The position numbers and the translations under genes are program-made. Below, one piece after another: positions 8,307 through 18,046 of a stretch of 64,000 nucleotides of DNA; the first letter of the stretch is position 1; the number at the start of each line of letters is the position of its first letter. The stretch spans positions 310,001 to 374,000 of the forward strand of contig NZ_SIRE01000004.1 of NCBI RefSeq assembly GCF_004307995.1, in the 5' to 3' direction. This DNA comes from Paenibacillus thalictri. GTDB lineage: Bacteria > Bacillota > Bacilli > Paenibacillales > NBRC-103111. The notes under the pieces were generated by a model. That model searched no databases, had not been told where the DNA came from, and was given only the letters and a program-made list of their open reading frames with translations.

Positions 8307-10361
8307 TTATTCCAGACGAGAATCTATACCCAGCCTCGTATGTTCGTTGATCCGGCTATCCTGCCCGACATCGATGGTGATCGTATGATGCGGCATGGAA
8401 GAGCGCCCATCCAGCGTCAGTAAAGTCGGCTCCGACAACACTGTGTTTAAGCCCAGATAAGAGTGCAAATCCATAAATACCCATGGCTGCAAAATGACCA
8501 GCTTGCCGACGGCAAACGCGGGCTTAAACGATTCAATCAATTGCTGCAGCATAATCCGCTGCATATCCGTTTCGGCGTGCTCGGGTTTGACCAACACATT
8601 AAAGACACCCGGTTCTGCCGCATACAGCCGTTCTGCAACTTCGCCAAGCTCCGGGTTTTCCTTAAGCGGCTTTACCTGCTCATATTCGAGAATAATCGGC
8701 TTTTCTCCGGTATAGATCGAAATGACGGTTTCCATTGCATACTTGGTGCCGCGAAGCCTGTACAACGTCGGCGCTTGCTTTAACAGCGCCCTAAGCTTCT
8801 CCTCCGGCCAGTTTGCTTCCGCTTGAATGCCAAGCCAGCTAAACAGCCACCGCAAGGACACTCCGGTAGCCCCGTCGGCATCAAACGCACGCGCGGCTTG
8901 ATCTATTTTATCGTCAGTTTCTTCGAGCATGGTCTGAAACAAACTTAAATACCGGTCGAGGAAGTCTTTGGATCGCTCGTCCTGTTGATAAATCGAAGGC
9001 AGATATTCCAAATACGACCTTCTTGGAAAATGGACTTCCAAACTGTGTATGACAGGCGTGTGCGCCTCGGAACCGATTAACTCCAGGTATACCCATATGT
9101 AACGTCCGCGGGCTCTGAACAACAAAGCGTCATACGGATCCCGCAGCGGTTCCGACCATACAGACGCCAGAGCCGTCAGTTTGGTCTCCGGCGCAACTTC
9201 CGTATCGGCCAGGTAACTGTCCAGGTTAAGCTTTTTCCCGCCTATTATGAATTCGGGCTCATCCGCTGCCAAAAACCGCACATTAATCTGCGTGTCGTGT
9301 TCTCTTCTGGCTTCCATCACAATCTTGTGCCACTCCGTTCCCGGAGCGCCGCTATCCAGCGAATCGCTGAACCATACGCCCAACCGGCGGCCGAACGGTT
9401 TCCAGACTGCGGTTTCCAAAGCCGGCTTCAGCATATGGATGCCTGTTTTGGAAGGGTCCCACAATTCCAGCGAATGGCTGCGGCTAATCAGACGCGTACC
9501 CGACCGGTTGCTGGTCACTCCCCGTTCAACCAACTGGCCGTCTCTTCGTACACGCAGCAGCTCATATTCAATAACCGCCTGCGGATTACGGATGAGCAGC
9601 CAAGCCGTGCCGGAGCCCGCATCGCATACCGCCAGCAGTTGTCCCGGCAAGGCCTCCGATCGCGGGACGATCGCCGCGTCGCCCGATTCCGCGTCAATGG
9701 CGGCGACAAGCTGCGCTTCCCTATCGATCAGCCAGCCGTGTCCGTTCTCGCCAAACGATAGCTCAAACCGGTCATCGGCCGTTCGCGGGCCTGCCGTTTT
9801 ATCAAGCGGCAGAGCGAGTTTCCGTGCCGCCATACCCGCATGATTAAACCACAGCAAATGCAGCCGGTCTTCGTCCGCCAATTCGGCCAAAATGACCGTA
9901 TCTCCGCCTGGGGTAGCGGCAATGGCATGTCCTCGAAACGGCGTATCCCGCCAAGCGGCCGCCGTCCACTTGAGCTGCGCTTGATCGGACACGATAGCCT
10001 GCAGCGGCTCTGCCGCTTCGGGGTCCATTATGACGACCGAATCGGCTGTCACCGCCAGCCGGGTTAACGGCCCCATGGCCGCCCCGCCGGATGTTAGCAA
10101 AGCCTCCATATGTCCGCTGGAGAGCTCCGCATGCCAGATGGTTCCCACCGCATCAAGCAACAGCCATCTTCCGCTAGGCTCCGCAACCGCATCGCGAAGC
10201 GGCAGCTTCAGCAGCGGATTAGCCAGCTGAAACGTACGCGCATACCGGTACAGCTGGTGCTTCACGATCGATAGTCCATGTTGAGCCGACACCAGCTGGT
10301 GAGCTTGACCCCGCCTCCAGTCGGGAGGACGGCGGAATGAAAAAAAACGTCGGTCACTCAT
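8307..10361 (-). CDS. CIS baseplate/tail protein, TIGR02242-like C-terminal domain
   Basis: 684 residues. The C-terminal third matches the phage tail protein domain of contractile systems (TIGR02242, related to P2 gpI): LEYLPSIYQQDERSKDFLDRYL, FLDRYLSLFQTMLEETDDKID, GVSLRWLFSWLGIQ and LLKQAPTLYRLRGTKYAMETVI. The first roughly 400 residues are beta-rich with repeated WLLLDAVGTIWH-like strands, reminiscent of a propeller. That part varies between systems and may present a surface feature. It should sit at the outer edge of the baseplate next to the two gpJ-type wedge proteins whose genes precede it. It starts 11 bases after the stop of the preceding gene, indicating one transcript. Confidence 0.82.
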   Translation of the reverse strand: MSDRRFFSFRRPPDWRRGQAHQLVSAQHGLSIVKHQLYRYARTFQLANPLLKLPLRDAVAEPSGRWLLLDAVGTIWHAELSSGHMEALLTSGGAAMGPLTRLAVTADSVVIMDPEAAEPLQAIVSDQAQLKWTAAAWRDTPFRGHAIAATPGGDTVILAELADEDRLHLLWFNHAGMAARKLALPLDKTAGPRTADDRFELSFGENGHGWLIDREAQLVAAIDAESGDAAIVPRSEALPGQLLAVCDAGSGTAWLLIRNPQAVIEYELLRVRRDGQLVERGVTSNRSGTRLISRSHSLELWDPSKTGIHMLKPALETAVWKPFGRRLGVWFSDSLDSGAPGTEWHKIVMEARREHDTQINVRFLAADEPEFIIGGKKLNLDSYLADTEVAPETKLTALASVWSEPLRDPYDALLFRARGRYIWVYLELIGSEAHTPVIHSLEVHFPRRSYLEYLPSIYQQDERSKDFLDRYLSLFQTMLEETDDKIDQAARAFDADGATGVSLRWLFSWLGIQAEANWPEEKLRALLKQAPTLYRLRGTKYAMETVISIYTGEKPIILEYEQVKPLKENPELGEVAERLYAAEPGVFNVLVKPEHAETDMQRIMLQQLIESFKPAFAVGKLVILQPWVFMDLHSYLGLNTVLSEPTLLTLDGRSSMPHHTITIDVGQDSRINEHTRLGIDSRLE

Positions 10362-10372
10362 AGCCAGTCCCC

Positions 10373-12556
10373 CTAACGATTCGAAGTGATAAACTCAATT
10401 TCATGTTCTCCCGATACCGCTAATCCGTTCGGAGGGATGCGGATATCTCCGCCTTCCTCACGAAGCACATTGTTGCCTTCCGCCATCAGCCAGACATCTT
10501 GAATGTAAAGAACGCCGGGAACGCGGTGAACGATGTCATAGACGTCGCTCTTATGCACCGTACGTCCGAAATCCCAGCCCTCAGACGACCCGTCGTCGCC
10601 GTATGGCTGCAGCCACTGTTTCAACGCTTGCACCACATCCGTTTCCCGCCCCTCATAACGGGGGTCGATGACGATCACGGCCCGTACTGTGATTTTTACA
10701 TATTCGGGAGGAATTACATACAGCGTTGTCGTTAACAGACGGTACGGTTCAAGATGGACGCGAATGGTTTGAATCATCCCGTCGCTGGGCAGTGGACACG
10801 GCCGGTTGCTGTATGGAACGACAACGACGGATATAGATCCAAGCGACCGTTCTTCCGCGTGGCTGCGCAATGCCGGCTTATAACCCGGCAGGGCCTTTAC
10901 CCTGACGACACGCAGGCCGGGAATTTCTTTGACCAGCCGTTCGATATCGTCGGCAGTGACCCCGCATTTCGGCTCCAGGACCATGCGTTTCACGCGGTTC
11001 ATCGCTTCCTTGACCGTCTCGGCTTCCGCTCCGCCGTACGCAGGATACAAATTCGTCACCTGCAGAGGATACGTCAGATCCGTTTCGCGGATCTTATCCG
11101 CCATGACGTTGCCGGCGGCGCCTCCGCCGCTGCGGAAACCGATGATGCGGATATTTGGAAAAGGCATAGCCGGCGGCACAGCGCCGTGAAGTCCGTCCGA
11201 AAATCGGATAACCCCGTTTTCCCCATCCACCATATAATGGTAGCTGTCAGGTGAAGATTGATCGAAATCGGCTACCCGCTCCCAGTCATACCATACGATT
11301 TGGCTTGAATCGTCGGCGTACCATCCGACCTGAAGACGAAGCTGATCCGCCAGCATCAATTTGTTATTCACCGCAACGGTCTGCGCGGAAATCCCTGTTC
11401 CCCGGCCGAGCTTTGTACGTTCGTCAAACGAAGGAATAACGGCTATCGCCCGAATGCACCGCTCCCCCTCGGGAAGCTGAGTTTCGCCGTTAAACGATAA
11501 CCACGCCTTCCCTTCAACCCGGTGAACCGTATAACGATCGGGTTCGATATCGATCCAGCCGCCGTCCTCCAGCTTAAATTGAACATAGACAAGACCGTGC
11601 AGAAACAGCGCATGGCGCAGCGTAAATGCCGGCGGCTCTTCCTCCGCCGGGTCTTGCTCGTCGTCCGAACGAACCGCTTTCGCCGTATGATCAAATCGTT
11701 CCTCGATGCAATGGGTTTCGACTTGCGCTGCAAATACTTCATTCCAGATGAGACGGCTAATTCGCGGCGGGTCGTCGTATATGCCTTCGCTAAATCGGGC
11801 CATCAGCCGGTATACCTGGCCCGCATCCTCCGGCAGCTGAAACAGAATAGGCCCGCTTTGGTGCAGCCCATACGATTCATCGCGTTCCATATCGATAAGC
11901 TCCCAGCTTCCTTCGCCGGCCTCTATTTCCCGCCAATACAACCAGTCTACTCGTGCGGAGGGAATAAAGCCGCCATAACGGGCGGGGATCCGGTAATCGG
12001 GCTGGCGATTGGCCAATTCGAACCATAACGATAAAGGCATCTGCACCGGCAAGGGCCGATCGCACACAAGCTCCATGCTGGTTCCGGCTTCCCCTTTGGA
12101 TCCGAACGAAAAAAAAGGCGCACTGCCCGATTCGAAATCATCGGCAATTTCGCGAACGCCATCTTCGGAATGAACGAATACCCGCCAATTGGAGTCGGCA
12201 AGCACGGTAACCGGTCTGACCGTTTCAAACGGCAGCTCCCCCACGCGGAGCAGCGTACCCAACGGAATCAAAATCGGGTGCGGCGCGCCGGAAAAACTTA
12301 TGGACGTACTCGCAGCTTGTCTTTCAAGCGGCGCCTCTCCCAGCAGTTTCAGGAACTTACGCTCATGGCCATCTGTTACACGGTCCAAATGATACTGCTG
12401 CATCTCGATGTGCCAAGCCAGCATTTCTAGCAGCGTGATGCCCGGATCGTGCGCGTTTTCGTCAGTCCACTCGGGCATGATGCCGGGGATCAAATCCCGC
12501 ATCTCGCGAACTAGCTGTTCGAAGGTGCGGTCATCAAGATTCGGTAACGGCAGCAT
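10373..12556 (-). CDS. gpJ/gp6-like baseplate wedge protein, smaller paralogue (TIGR02243-like)
   Basis: 727 residues. The N-terminus reads LPNLDDRTFEQLVREMRDLIP, then PEWTDENAHDPGITLLEMLAWHIE, the hallmark of putative baseplate assembly proteins in contractile systems. The C-terminal half has gpJ-type features: RVKRMVLEPKCGVTADDIERLV, PGLRVVRVKALPGY, and the late GWDFGRTVHKSDVYDIVHRVPGV. Together with the 1042-residue paralogue before it, it should build the wedge ring that triggers sheath contraction. ATG with GGAG 8-9 bases upstream. The 79-base gap to the previous gene shows no clear terminator. Confidence 0.9.
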   Translation of the reverse strand: MLPLPNLDDRTFEQLVREMRDLIPGIMPEWTDENAHDPGITLLEMLAWHIEMQQYHLDRVTDGHERKFLKLLGEAPLERQAASTSISFSGAPHPILIPLGTLLRVGELPFETVRPVTVLADSNWRVFVHSEDGVREIADDFESGSAPFFSFGSKGEAGTSMELVCDRPLPVQMPLSLWFELANRQPDYRIPARYGGFIPSARVDWLYWREIEAGEGSWELIDMERDESYGLHQSGPILFQLPEDAGQVYRLMARFSEGIYDDPPRISRLIWNEVFAAQVETHCIEERFDHTAKAVRSDDEQDPAEEEPPAFTLRHALFLHGLVYVQFKLEDGGWIDIEPDRYTVHRVEGKAWLSFNGETQLPEGERCIRAIAVIPSFDERTKLGRGTGISAQTVAVNNKLMLADQLRLQVGWYADDSSQIVWYDWERVADFDQSSPDSYHYMVDGENGVIRFSDGLHGAVPPAMPFPNIRIIGFRSGGGAAGNVMADKIRETDLTYPLQVTNLYPAYGGAEAETVKEAMNRVKRMVLEPKCGVTADDIERLVKEIPGLRVVRVKALPGYKPALRSHAEERSLGSISVVVVPYSNRPCPLPSDGMIQTIRVHLEPYRLLTTTLYVIPPEYVKITVRAVIVIDPRYEGRETDVVQALKQWLQPYGDDGSSEGWDFGRTVHKSDVYDIVHRVPGVLYIQDVWLMAEGNNVLREEGGDIRIPPNGLAVSGEHEIEFITSNR

Positions 12557-12635
12557 GGCAAGCTCTCCTTTCTGCTATCCTGCGAATTTTTCACATTTAT
12601 AAAATAATTCCGCAGCACCGGCGCGTAGCTGCGTG

Positions 12636-15600
12636 TTATTTCTTCAATTCCACGGAAATCCGATGCTCGCCCGGTACGATAATGCCATGACGGATTTCCG
12701 CCATACGCTCAAGCTGCCATTCGATCCGTTCGCCGTATTCGGCCTTGTATACATGTATGGCAAGTTGAGGGATATGCACCACAGGGCTAACCGATTTCAA
12801 CAGCGAGTAGAACATCGAATGATGCACCGCTTGGCCGATATCCCAGCCGCGCCCGTCCGCATTGCCGGTCAGCGGGTCCAAGAAAGCCTGCAGCTTGCGC
12901 ACAATTTCACGTTCGGCAGGGACCACTTCATCCATGCCACGCACCCAGACCGTCGCTTGAACGCAAATTTCCAGCAGCGCGGGCTCCATCACCTGAAGGC
13001 TTCCGGGAAAGGCCATCGTCGCAGCGGACTGGGCAAGTAGCTTCTCTTCCACAGTCCGTTTCAATTCCTGAAAATGCGCGCCGTTGCCAAGTCCCGACTT
13101 CGGTAATACGACAATCGACATCGAGCCGGGCTCAGGCTCAAGTTTGACGTTGACATTCGGCAAACATTTGACCTTGGCTACGTTCTGATGCGCTTCGCGC
13201 GTCAACCATTCGTAATCCTCCGCCGTTACGGCACGGCGCAAGTGGGAGAATCGTTTGGGCCCGCGAACAATCGCTTCTTCCACCGTTCCCGAATCGCAAC
13301 CGCCTGCCGCTGGCAGCGGATTGGTTACCTGATCGATAAAAGCAATGGAGTCCTGCAGCTTCGTTATGGAATGGACCGGCACATTGCCGCGTTTGCCGCC
13401 CCCCGTGGAATAGGTCACACGCACAGTGTCCTCCCCGGAAAGCGGCGGTTTGCGCCCGGCTGCGCCGTTTCCAAACATTAGCCGTCCGGTCGCCCGGTCG
13501 ATCATGTAATGGCGGTCATTGGCGCGAGAACGCAGAAACTGGTCCGCCCGCTTATAACGGACCCACACGCGCATTATATTTCCTTCCGAATCGCGGATCA
13601 CCTCAATTGCCGAATCGGCCCGTTCCAGCTCGGATATTTCTTCAGCAGGCAGTCCGCCGGTTTCGTCCACCCATACCTCTTCATCAAGCACGGGAGTTTC
13701 GGAAAGCACGAAATATTCGTTTGTATGTACCTCGGCGGTCTCATAAGTGGTTACGCGCTGCGGCAATTCATTGCGCACGGTCTTCTGCTGAACGGCAAGC
13801 GTCGTATTCAGCGTCATACTTAACGCCCTTGGCACATTGCCCGCTTCATGCGGCTCGTCGTAACGGCCGTCACGGTTAAGCACCCGAATCCAATACTTCT
13901 CGGCGCCAAAATAGGAAGCCAATGCAAAATCATGCGGCCCTATAAATTGCACGTCGCCGCTTCGAGTCAGCCCGTTGGTCCCATCCGCCACAGCCAGCGG
14001 CGCCCAGACGGCGGAATTGCCCGCAGCTCGTAAATACTCCCATTCCAAAAAGGGAATGTCGTCTGCCGTTGTACGGCGCTGGTTCAAGGTGACATACATG
14101 CTGATCGGACCACGCACCGGAGGCGCGTCGAATCCCAGCCACATCGCCGGATAACGCCCTTCCAGCCCGACGAATGGACGAAAAGTGACGCCGCCTGTGG
14201 ACACTTCCACAGTGCGTTCCTTTTGCTCCAGATTGTTTTGCACAAACAGACGCTGCGGCGGATACAGCGGTTTGACGTAGCTGTAGCGAAGCCGCATCCC
14301 TTCCATGATCGGCGTGTAATAAATGGCGTTGGGCGAATAGGCATTCTGGATTTGCACAATACGGCCGCGGATCCAGAAGCTTTCTTCAGCGTTAACGAAA
14401 ATCTCCTGCAGATCTTCCGGGCAGACAAAAGTGAGTTCGCGTTCTTCGATGCCTTCCCAAGGATCGCTGAACAGCTTTTGCGCTTCTGCGCTGACAGGCA
14501 GTTTCACCCATGCGGTGCCGTTCCAATATTCCCACTGCACACTCGATATGGTCACCGGATCGGGAATTTCTGTCTTGTCGACCTCGTGGCGCTTCATAAT
14601 CATCTTCCAATTGATTTGCGGAGGTCTGCCGGGAATCAGCCGGTTTTGCTGAAAAGACAGCCGGAAGCGAACCGTAATGTCGGCGCCCCGCTTGGAGAAC
14701 GCCTCTTTATTGGCGATGTAGAACAAGCCGTAATGCGCGAAGAAATCGCCGAACGGCTGACAGCCGTCCTCCGCATCGACCTGAATATCGTTAAAATACA
14801 GTCGATCGGGCAATATCCCGTCGGTATCGGCAGCTGCCGCAAAATCGCTTTTCATCACGAACCGGTCCATCTGCACTTTGCTTAATAGAGCGCCGCCGGA
14901 CGATTCATCCAGCGACATCGCGCGGCAACGGATCCAATAACCGTAATGCCCGTTGAAATCAAAAGGATCAATGCTTCGTTTCTGCAGCTTGACGAGCCGG
15001 ATGACCCCGTTGCTTCCGTAAACGCGATCAAAAGGCAGCCATTCTCCGGCATGATGATATTCCCACTTCACCTTGCCTCCATCGGTAAGCAGATCGACCG
15101 TTTCATTTACCGCATATTCATTCACCGCATTAAAAAACAGCAGCTCCACATACGCCGGATGATCCAACCGGAACAAAAATCCATGCTGCAAATACATCGC
15201 ATGCGACTGCAGATTATCGCCTTCCATTCCGAATAAAGCAGTGCCTCGGCCGTCCCTCGCCCATTCCAGCGGCGTGCCGTCTCCCGCCAGTCGAACGATC
15301 CGATCGTGCCGCGGACTCATCGTCAGTAAATCGGTCAAACGCGCCGTAGTCAAAAGGACCGGGCGCGCAGTTTCGAATAGAATCGGCACCGATTCGCCGG
15401 GGACGGAAGCGGCCAGTTGCGTTCCCTTCTCCACATAGACGGATTCGGGGGTGCCTTCCGTCAAACGGAAGGTGACCTGCGCCATCGCCGGGCGAGCCTG
15501 GGCCAACTCCACATGGAAGCGATTCAGAAAAGAAAGAAAGCTTTTATAAGGAACCTGATTTAGCCGCCGGATATTGCCCTCAAGCATATGCGCGAACATC

Positions 15601-15764
15601 AAGGACAAAGCGGTCCCCGGATCCGGATCATCCGGACTGAAACTCCATTCCGGCGTATAAAAAGGCGCCATCAACCTGATTTGCTCCGTTAATCGAGCCA
15701 TATTTCGTTCGTCTATGACCGGGTAATGGTTGCTTGTCCCCCCGCCCGCGCTTTGATTTGGCAT
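12636..15764 (-). CDS. gpJ/gp6-like baseplate wedge protein, large paralogue (Afp11-like)
   Basis: 1042 residues. The N-terminus has the wedge signature LMAPFYTPEWSFSPDDPDPGTALSLMFAHMLE, split here as FYTPEWSFSPDDPDPGTAL and MLEGNIRRLNQVPYKSFLSF. The C-terminal core shows KRFSHLRRAVTAEDYEWLTREA, VAKVKCLPNV and GWDIGQAVHHSMFYSLLKSV, equivalent to the same region of the smaller paralogue. The central 500 residues are beta-rich and larger than in the paralogue, as in Afp11-type proteins. Predicted role: the main wedge subunit connecting hub and periphery of the baseplate. It starts 17 bases after the gp25 stop. Confidence 0.9.
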   Translation of the reverse strand: MPNQSAGGGTSNHYPVIDERNMARLTEQIRLMAPFYTPEWSFSPDDPDPGTALSLMFAHMLEGNIRRLNQVPYKSFLSFLNRFHVELAQARPAMAQVTFRLTEGTPESVYVEKGTQLAASVPGESVPILFETARPVLLTTARLTDLLTMSPRHDRIVRLAGDGTPLEWARDGRGTALFGMEGDNLQSHAMYLQHGFLFRLDHPAYVELLFFNAVNEYAVNETVDLLTDGGKVKWEYHHAGEWLPFDRVYGSNGVIRLVKLQKRSIDPFDFNGHYGYWIRCRAMSLDESSGGALLSKVQMDRFVMKSDFAAAADTDGILPDRLYFNDIQVDAEDGCQPFGDFFAHYGLFYIANKEAFSKRGADITVRFRLSFQQNRLIPGRPPQINWKMIMKRHEVDKTEIPDPVTISSVQWEYWNGTAWVKLPVSAEAQKLFSDPWEGIEERELTFVCPEDLQEIFVNAEESFWIRGRIVQIQNAYSPNAIYYTPIMEGMRLRYSYVKPLYPPQRLFVQNNLEQKERTVEVSTGGVTFRPFVGLEGRYPAMWLGFDAPPVRGPISMYVTLNQRRTTADDIPFLEWEYLRAAGNSAVWAPLAVADGTNGLTRSGDVQFIGPHDFALASYFGAEKYWIRVLNRDGRYDEPHEAGNVPRALSMTLNTTLAVQQKTVRNELPQRVTTYETAEVHTNEYFVLSETPVLDEEVWVDETGGLPAEEISELERADSAIEVIRDSEGNIMRVWVRYKRADQFLRSRANDRHYMIDRATGRLMFGNGAAGRKPPLSGEDTVRVTYSTGGGKRGNVPVHSITKLQDSIAFIDQVTNPLPAAGGCDSGTVEEAIVRGPKRFSHLRRAVTAEDYEWLTREAHQNVAKVKCLPNVNVKLEPEPGSMSIVVLPKSGLGNGAHFQELKRTVEEKLLAQSAATMAFPGSLQVMEPALLEICVQATVWVRGMDEVVPAEREIVRKLQAFLDPLTGNADGRGWDIGQAVHHSMFYSLLKSVSPVVHIPQLAIHVYKAEYGERIEWQLERMAEIRHGIIVPGEHRISVELKK

Positions 15765-15781
15765 ATAGATCTCCCGTTGCT

Positions 15782-16183
15782 TTAATTTGATCCCTCATAT
15801 AGGTAAAACGGATACACTTGGTTAAATAAATTGTTCGTGCTTCTCACTTCATATTGCACTTCGATCAGCAGCTTTTCCTCCTGCTTGCCATCCCGTTCGA
15901 CGCGTACCGTCACTTCGTGAACACGGGGCTCCCAGGTGCGAATCGCCTCTTCGACCTCCGCTTCGATCAGGCTTAGCGTCTTGTCGTCATTCCCCTCGAA
16001 CAAAAACCGGTCAATCCCGCAGCCGAAGTCGGGACGCATCAGGCGTTCTCCTCTGGAAGTCCATATAATGACACGTATGGCTTCGGCTATGTCTTCCTCG
16101 TAACTGGACTGCTTGATCCTGCCCGTCGTCTTATCCACTTCTATCGGGAATTTCCAACCTTTGCCCAAAAATTGTTTCGACAT
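15782..16183 (-). CDS. gp25-like baseplate wedge protein
   Basis: 133 residues, the usual size for the GPW/gp25 family. Conserved features: GKGWKFPIEVD, the EEDIAEAIRVIIWTSRGERLMRPDFGCGI block containing the conserved EPR-like R-x-x-R-P-x-F-G-C-G, and a C-terminal beta-alpha-beta part. In T4 and related systems gp25 forms the core bundle with gpJ-type proteins and nucleates the sheath at the baseplate. Its place between the gp5-like spike gene and the large wedge gene is the canonical order. Gaps of 17-18 bases on both sides indicate co-transcription. Confidence 0.93.
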   Translation of the reverse strand: MSKQFLGKGWKFPIEVDKTTGRIKQSSYEEDIAEAIRVIIWTSRGERLMRPDFGCGIDRFLFEGNDDKTLSLIEAEVEEAIRTWEPRVHEVTVRVERDGKQEEKLLIEVQYEVRSTNNLFNQVYPFYLYEGSN

Positions 16184-16201
16184 GGCCAGCCCCCTGCAGC
16201 A

Positions 16202-16927
16202 TTAATTGATTTTGACCATCGTGCCCTTTAACGTAATCAAACCGTCCGATTTTATATTGACCGCGGCAGACCCTTTCAGATCAAGGGTGGCGGTAGCTTC
16301 AACGGCAACTTGCGTTGATTTCAGCTTAACGCTTTTGGTGCTCTCGATGACCGCATCGCCTTTATTGTTAATCGTAATTTTCGTTGTGCCGCTTTTAATC
16401 TCGATTTCGTTGGCGCTGCCGCCCTTAATGGTAATCACATTTTGGCCGCTGCTTTCTTCCAGCGTAATCGTATCGTTTTTCTCCTGCAACTCCAATTTGT
16501 GGCCTTTTTTGGTTTTGACGGATATTTTGCCTTCGTTCTCCTTGTCGTCAAACGTAACTTCGTGACCGGAACGAGAGGTCAGCTTGCGGATGTTATTTTT
16601 TTCGTCTTTGCCGGCAGGCGGCGGCTGGTTCTTGTTCCATAAGCAGCCGATCACAATAGGCTCGCGGATGTCTCCCATCTGAAAAGCCACCAGCACTTCA
16701 TCGCCGATTTCGGGGATAAACAAGGAACCCCGGTCTTTTCCGGCCATCATCGTTGTCATTCTTGCCCAGTCAAACATCTTTTTATCGTCGATGATCGGTA
16801 TTTTCAGCTTTAGGCGCCCCAGATTCTCCGGGTCCTTGTTGTCGGCTACAATTCCGATATAGACGCCGTTGACAATGCTCAGCATCTTGTCGTTCATCGC
16901 ATTTAATGAATCAAAAAGCCCGCTCAT
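16202..16927 (-). CDS. gp5/VgrG-like spike protein (baseplate assembly protein V type)
   Basis: 241 residues. An OB-fold occupies residues about 17-97: GVYIGIVADNKDPENLGRLK, FIPEIGDEVLVAFQMGDIREP and VIGCLWNKNQPP are the family signature. Behind it is a repetitive beta-strand stretch with alternating Lys, Thr and hydrophobic residues (about 120-240), as expected for a triple-stranded beta-helix needle. No lysozyme or other enzymatic domain is fused. It should form the puncturing spike below the hub protein encoded just upstream (3-base gap). The tip would be capped by a PAAR-like protein, possibly the DUF4280 protein at 43.5 kb. Confidence 0.92.
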   Translation of the reverse strand: MSGLFDSLNAMNDKMLSIVNGVYIGIVADNKDPENLGRLKLKIPIIDDKKMFDWARMTTMMAGKDRGSLFIPEIGDEVLVAFQMGDIREPIVIGCLWNKNQPPPAGKDEKNNIRKLTSRSGHEVTFDDKENEGKISVKTKKGHKLELQEKNDTITLEESSGQNVITIKGGSANEIEIKSGTTKITINNKGDAVIESTKSVKLKSTQVAVEATATLDLKGSAAVNIKSDGLITLKGTMVKIN

Positions 16928-16930
16928 CGC

Positions 16931-18031
16931 TTACACCGCATTTCCCTGCACCTCAAATTGGGTTAAATATCCGTCGCTGCCGATTCTATGAGAGGCGCTT
17001 TTAATATAATAAGGCTGATTTAACCTCCGCCCCAAACCGTCAAGCGTAATATACCGGCCTGCTCGTATTTCGGGCAGCCCTATACATTCCGCGCTGCCGG
17101 AAATAAGCTGCATGCCCCGTTCATTCATCACCGCGTCCGCTTTCGCCTGGGCATCCTGCGCATCTTCGGCATTGACGTATAACGTCTCTTCGAATGTCCC
17201 CAGCGTCTTCAGCAGATCGGCGCCGGTCGTACTGTTCGATCCGACTTTGTCTACGGTGCTGGAGGATGCCTCGATGACGGTCTGCGTTTTTGCATCCCAG
17301 CTCTTGACGATAACTTCCGTCACCTGATCGGATATGTTTTGTTCCAGATCAAAACGTATTAAATGCTTGCCCCAGGATAACGTCATCAGCGGCGTTTTAT
17401 TTTTATTTTTCTTGCGGAAGTATAACGTCTTGCCCACGATAAAAAATTCATAGTTCAGCGTTTGGGCCAATGTTTGCAAAAATTGGTAATCGCTTTCCGG
17501 TTTATTTGGAAAATTCGGCAGCGGTTTGGATGTCTCGTCGATGTCGAAGCTGCTGGCGCCGTACTTTTGACCGATCTGCTTGACAATGTCGGAAATTTTC
17601 ATGTTCGCAAAAGTCGAAGCGTGCCGCCCTCTCATCATCTTAAAGCTCAGGTCCATCCCGGTTACGGTTAATTGCGGCGTGCCGCCAGCGGGAAAGCTCA
17701 TCTGGATCGACGTAATGTAGCCGAAAAATAATGGCGTCATCCGGTCCGTATAACCCATGTGCACTTCCAGCGTCTTGCCCAGCGCAAGCTGGTCGCCCAG
17801 CCAATCGAAATCCCGCTTCACCAAATTATAAGCATTGCTGACTGTAAACGAGACGGTGTCGGATTCTTCGGACGCCGTTGTATCGACGGAAAGTTCGGTA
17901 ATGGCCATTCCTTCCCGGACGGCGTCGTCATTGTTCACAAGGAGCTTAAATCCGGGAGCGAGGAAGTTTCGGTAATTCTTCTCCAGCTCGTCAAAGGTAT
18001 ATTTGTCGGTTCCGAGTTTCAAATCGCTCAT
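16931..18031 (-). CDS. gp27/gpD-like baseplate hub protein
   Basis: 366 residues related to phage late control gene D/gp27 hubs. Visible family features are the early FKLLVNNDD, the VSFTVSNAYNLVKRDFDW block, MGYTDRMTPLFFGYI (the usual 'G-Y-x-G-x-I' strand), and TVTGMDLSFKMMRG. C-terminal segments include YVNAEDAQDAQAKADAVMNERG and the closing YYIKSASHRIG. In T4, P2 and Afp/PVC systems this trimeric ring connects the tube to the spike. In Afp8 the hub and spike are fused; here they are two adjacent genes, as in many Gram-positive phages. Confidence 0.9.
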   Translation of the reverse strand: MSDLKLGTDKYTFDELEKNYRNFLAPGFKLLVNNDDAVREGMAITELSVDTTASEESDTVSFTVSNAYNLVKRDFDWLGDQLALGKTLEVHMGYTDRMTPLFFGYITSIQMSFPAGGTPQLTVTGMDLSFKMMRGRHASTFANMKISDIVKQIGQKYGASSFDIDETSKPLPNFPNKPESDYQFLQTLAQTLNYEFFIVGKTLYFRKKNKNKTPLMTLSWGKHLIRFDLEQNISDQVTEVIVKSWDAKTQTVIEASSSTVDKVGSNSTTGADLLKTLGTFEETLYVNAEDAQDAQAKADAVMNERGMQLISGSAECIGLPEIRAGRYITLDGLGRRLNQPYYIKSASHRIGSDGYLTQFEVQGNAV

Positions 18032-18046
18032 CGCTGTTTCCCTGCC